Source of the DNA: Acidobacteriota bacterium
Lineage (GTDB): Bacteria > Acidobacteriota > UBA6911 > JACQSX01
DNA length: 8,027 nucleotides
Direction of reading: 5' to 3'
NCBI GenBank assembly: GCA_016199665.1
Contig: JACQGG010000136.1
Coordinates: forward strand, 1-8,027
A program made the translations under genes and the position numbers. A model generated the notes under the pieces. It searched no databases, was not told the origin of the DNA, and worked only from the letters and a program-made list of their open reading frames with translations. Within the stretch, counting starts at the first letter, position 1. Each line of letters opens with the position of its first letter. This document shows positions 6,390 to 8,027 of the stretch, piece by piece.

Positions 6390-7940
6390 CTACACTTTGC
6401 TGTTGATGGCGTGCACTTCCACCGTCCCCAGGACTCGCTTCTCGTGAAGCGCCTTGTTGACGGCGTTCAAATAGGCCCGCGCGCTGGCGTCGATCATATC
6501 CGTGCTGGCTGCCTTTCCTGTGTAGTTCTTCTCATTGAACAGCACGTGGACGAACGCCTCCCCCAGGGCATCCTTGCCGCGAGTCACTGAAGTCAGCGTG
6601 TAATCCAGCAGGCGGCCCGGCAAACCGGTGATGCGGTCGATGGCACGGTAGGTGGCGTCGATGGGACCGTCTCCGGTTGCCGAATCAAGCCAGCTCTCCT
6701 CTCCCCGCGTCAGGCGTACCGTCGCCGTTGAAACCGGCTGATTTCCGCCGATGACCTGGAGATATTTCAGCGTGTAGGTATCCGGAATGATCTTGATGCC
6801 GTCCTGAATGATGGTGATCAGATCCTCGTCGTAGATTTCCTTCTTCTGGTCGGCGACTTTGGTGAAAAACCAGTAGGCCTTTTCCAGCGCTTCTCCCTCC
6901 AACTCGTAGCCAAGTTCCTGATATTTCTTCTTCAGGGCGTGGCGGCCTGAATGTTTGCCCAGCACCAGGGTGCTGCTGGCAATTCCGACGGTCTGGGGAG
7001 TCATGATCTCGTAGGTGAGCGCGTTCTTGAGCATCCCGTCCTGGTGGATCCCCGCCTCATGAGCAAACGCATTCTTTCCCACGATCGCCTTGTTGGGCTG
7101 GACAAAGATTCCAGTCAAGTTGGACAGCAGCCGGCTGGAGCGATAGATCTCTTCGGTGCGGATGTCGGTGTGATGCTGCAGCGCCTCGCGGCGGGTCCGC
7201 AGCGCCATAACAATTTCCTCAAGCGCAGCGTTGCCCGCCCTTTCTCCAATTCCATTGACGGTGCACTCCACCTGGCGCGCTCCGTTGCGGATCGCGGCCA
7301 GCGAGTTGGCCACGCCCAGACCGAGGTCATTGTGACAGTGGCTGCTGAAAATCGCCTTGCCGCTGTTGGGGACACGCCGTATGATCTCTCGAAACAGGGC
7401 GCCAAACTCATCGGGCACGGCATATCCCACCGTGTCAGGGATATTAATGACGGACGCGCCCGCCTCGATTGTGGCTTCAAAAATCCGGCACAGGTAGTCC
7501 GGGTCCGAGCGCGTCGCATCCTCGGCGGAAAACTCGACTTCTTCACACAGAGACCGGGCATAACGCACGGCTTCAACAGCCTGCTCGAGCACCTGATCGC
7601 GCGTCTTTTTCAGCTTGTGCTCCAGGTGAATGTCGGAAGTGGCTATGAAAGTGTGGATCCGGGGTTTGCGTGCCAGTCGAATGGCCTGCCAGGCCCGGTC
7701 GATGTCCAGGTGCGTGGCGCGAGCCAGCGCCGCGATGGTCGGACGCCGCACCCTCTGCGCGATTGCGCTTACGGCTTCAAAGTCCCCCTCGGAGGCGATG
7801 GGAAAGCCGGCTTCAACGATGTCGACGTTCAGACGCTCCAACTGCTGCGCCACCTTCAGCTTCTCCTCCAGGTTCAAACTTGCCCCTGGAGACTGCTCGC
7901 CGTCTCTCAGCGTCGTATCAAAAACGTAGACTTTACTCAT
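6390..7940 (-). CDS. leuA: 2-isopropylmalate synthase
   Basis: This enzyme condenses acetyl-CoA with 2-oxoisovalerate to form 2-isopropylmalate, the first committed step of leucine biosynthesis, in the cytoplasm. The catalytic TIM-barrel (HMGL-like) domain starts with DTTLRDGEQSPGA (8-20), where R12 and D13 are the catalytic arginine and a metal ligand in the family. The other metal-site residues are in SHCHNDLGLG (200-209; H201, H203) and GERAGNAALEE (232-242; N237). The linker region has AHEAGIHQDG (293-302) and GKHSGRHALKKK (328-339). The C-terminal LeuA dimer domain, where leucine feedback acts, covers about 385-505 and includes VTRGKDALGEA. The length of 516 is usual for the bacterial long form, and nothing is missing. 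ATG 7940 is fixed by a strong GGAGGG six to seven bases upstream. The gene converges on the glycan operon with an 81-base gap. Homocitrate or citramalate synthase is possible but less likely given the start motif and length. Confidence 0.96.
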   Translation of the reverse strand: MSKVYVFDTTLRDGEQSPGASLNLEEKLKVAQQLERLNVDIVEAGFPIASEGDFEAVSAIAQRVRRPTIAALARATHLDIDRAWQAIRLARKPRIHTFIATSDIHLEHKLKKTRDQVLEQAVEAVRYARSLCEEVEFSAEDATRSDPDYLCRIFEATIEAGASVINIPDTVGYAVPDEFGALFREIIRRVPNSGKAIFSSHCHNDLGLGVANSLAAIRNGARQVECTVNGIGERAGNAALEEIVMALRTRREALQHHTDIRTEEIYRSSRLLSNLTGIFVQPNKAIVGKNAFAHEAGIHQDGMLKNALTYEIMTPQTVGIASSTLVLGKHSGRHALKKKYQELGYELEGEALEKAYWFFTKVADQKKEIYDEDLITIIQDGIKIIPDTYTLKYLQVIGGNQPVSTATVRLTRGEESWLDSATGDGPIDATYRAIDRITGLPGRLLDYTLTSVTRGKDALGEAFVHVLFNEKNYTGKAASTDMIDASARAYLNAVNKALHEKRVLGTVEVHAINSKV

Positions 7941-7945
7941 AAGAG

Positions 7946-7951
7946 CCCTCC
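7946..7951 (-). promoter_or_regulatory. Ribosome binding site of leuA
   Basis: On the minus strand GGAGGG lies five bases before the ATG at 7940, a near-ideal Shine-Dalgarno match that decides the start. It is by far the strongest such site in the window; the three glycan genes have only weak ones. Confidence 0.85.
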
Positions 7952-7975
7952 GCGGCCTCCCTTTCGCCTAAAAGA

Positions 7976-8005
7976 AATCTAACACAGGCTGCCGCCGACG
8001 GTCAA
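7976..8005 (-). promoter_or_regulatory. Candidate leuA promoter
   Basis: Read on the minus strand, TTGACC (8005-8000) matches a -35 box at five of six positions. TAGATT (7981-7976) matches a -10 box at four of six and is preceded by TGT, an extended -10 element; the spacer is 18 bases. TTAGAT one base earlier gives a 17-base spacer but a poorer match. Transcription would start near 7968, leaving a leader under 30 bases. That is too short for a T-box or a leucine leader-peptide attenuator, so control would have to be by initiation or by enzyme feedback. Confidence 0.45.
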
Positions 8006-8027
8006 AGGGAGGAGGGAGGAGGGGGGA

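Noticed and set aside
6951..7982. Long frame (343 codons) on the + strand opposite leuA
   Set aside because: It lies antisense to strongly conserved leuA catalytic motifs and has no recognisable domain. Low stop density here follows from leuA codon use.

Overview
The window is GC-rich bacterial chromosomal DNA with three tightly packed genes on the + strand and one converging gene on the - strand. It contains no tRNA, rRNA, CRISPR array, transposase or integrase. The long, compositionally unusual proteins and the short-period repeat elements (about 8-9-bp CGCAGAG units at the left edge, 7-bp TGCGGAG units inside a gene) recall soil Acidobacteria and similar large environmental genomes. That assignment is inference from style, not from a marker gene.

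Layout. Positions 1-345 carry no convincing gene. They hold a degenerate inverted repeat (7-88), a second fragment of the same repeat (126-145), and a short AT-rich promoter-like patch with a perfect TATAAT (323-328) just before gene 1. Gene 1 (352-2058) encodes a class I SAM-dependent methyltransferase followed by two tandem copies of a 129-residue module. Gene 2 (2063-4510) encodes a fusion of a family 2 and a family 4 glycosyltransferase, preceded by a membrane segment. The two enzymes are joined by a linker encoded by a 7-bp-repeat element. Gene 3 (4530-6308) encodes an unrecognised protein built from three tandem repeats of about 128 residues with a hydrophobic C-terminal segment. Gaps between these genes are 4 and 19 bases, so they probably form one operon. 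Gene 4 (7940-6390, minus strand) is a complete 2-isopropylmalate synthase, leuA, with its own Shine-Dalgarno sequence and a plausible promoter.

Function. Genes 1-3 look like part of a cell-surface glycan or exopolysaccharide pathway. The glycosyltransferase fusion would add two sugars at the membrane, and the methyltransferase would modify the glycan or an intermediate. The repeat protein is of unknown role and is tied to the pathway only by position. leuA is ordinary leucine biosynthesis and is unrelated except by location.

The parts most worth a second look are the unrecognised triple-repeat protein, the repeat element that has become the in-frame linker between two glycosyltransferases, and the duplicated C-terminal module of the methyltransferase.
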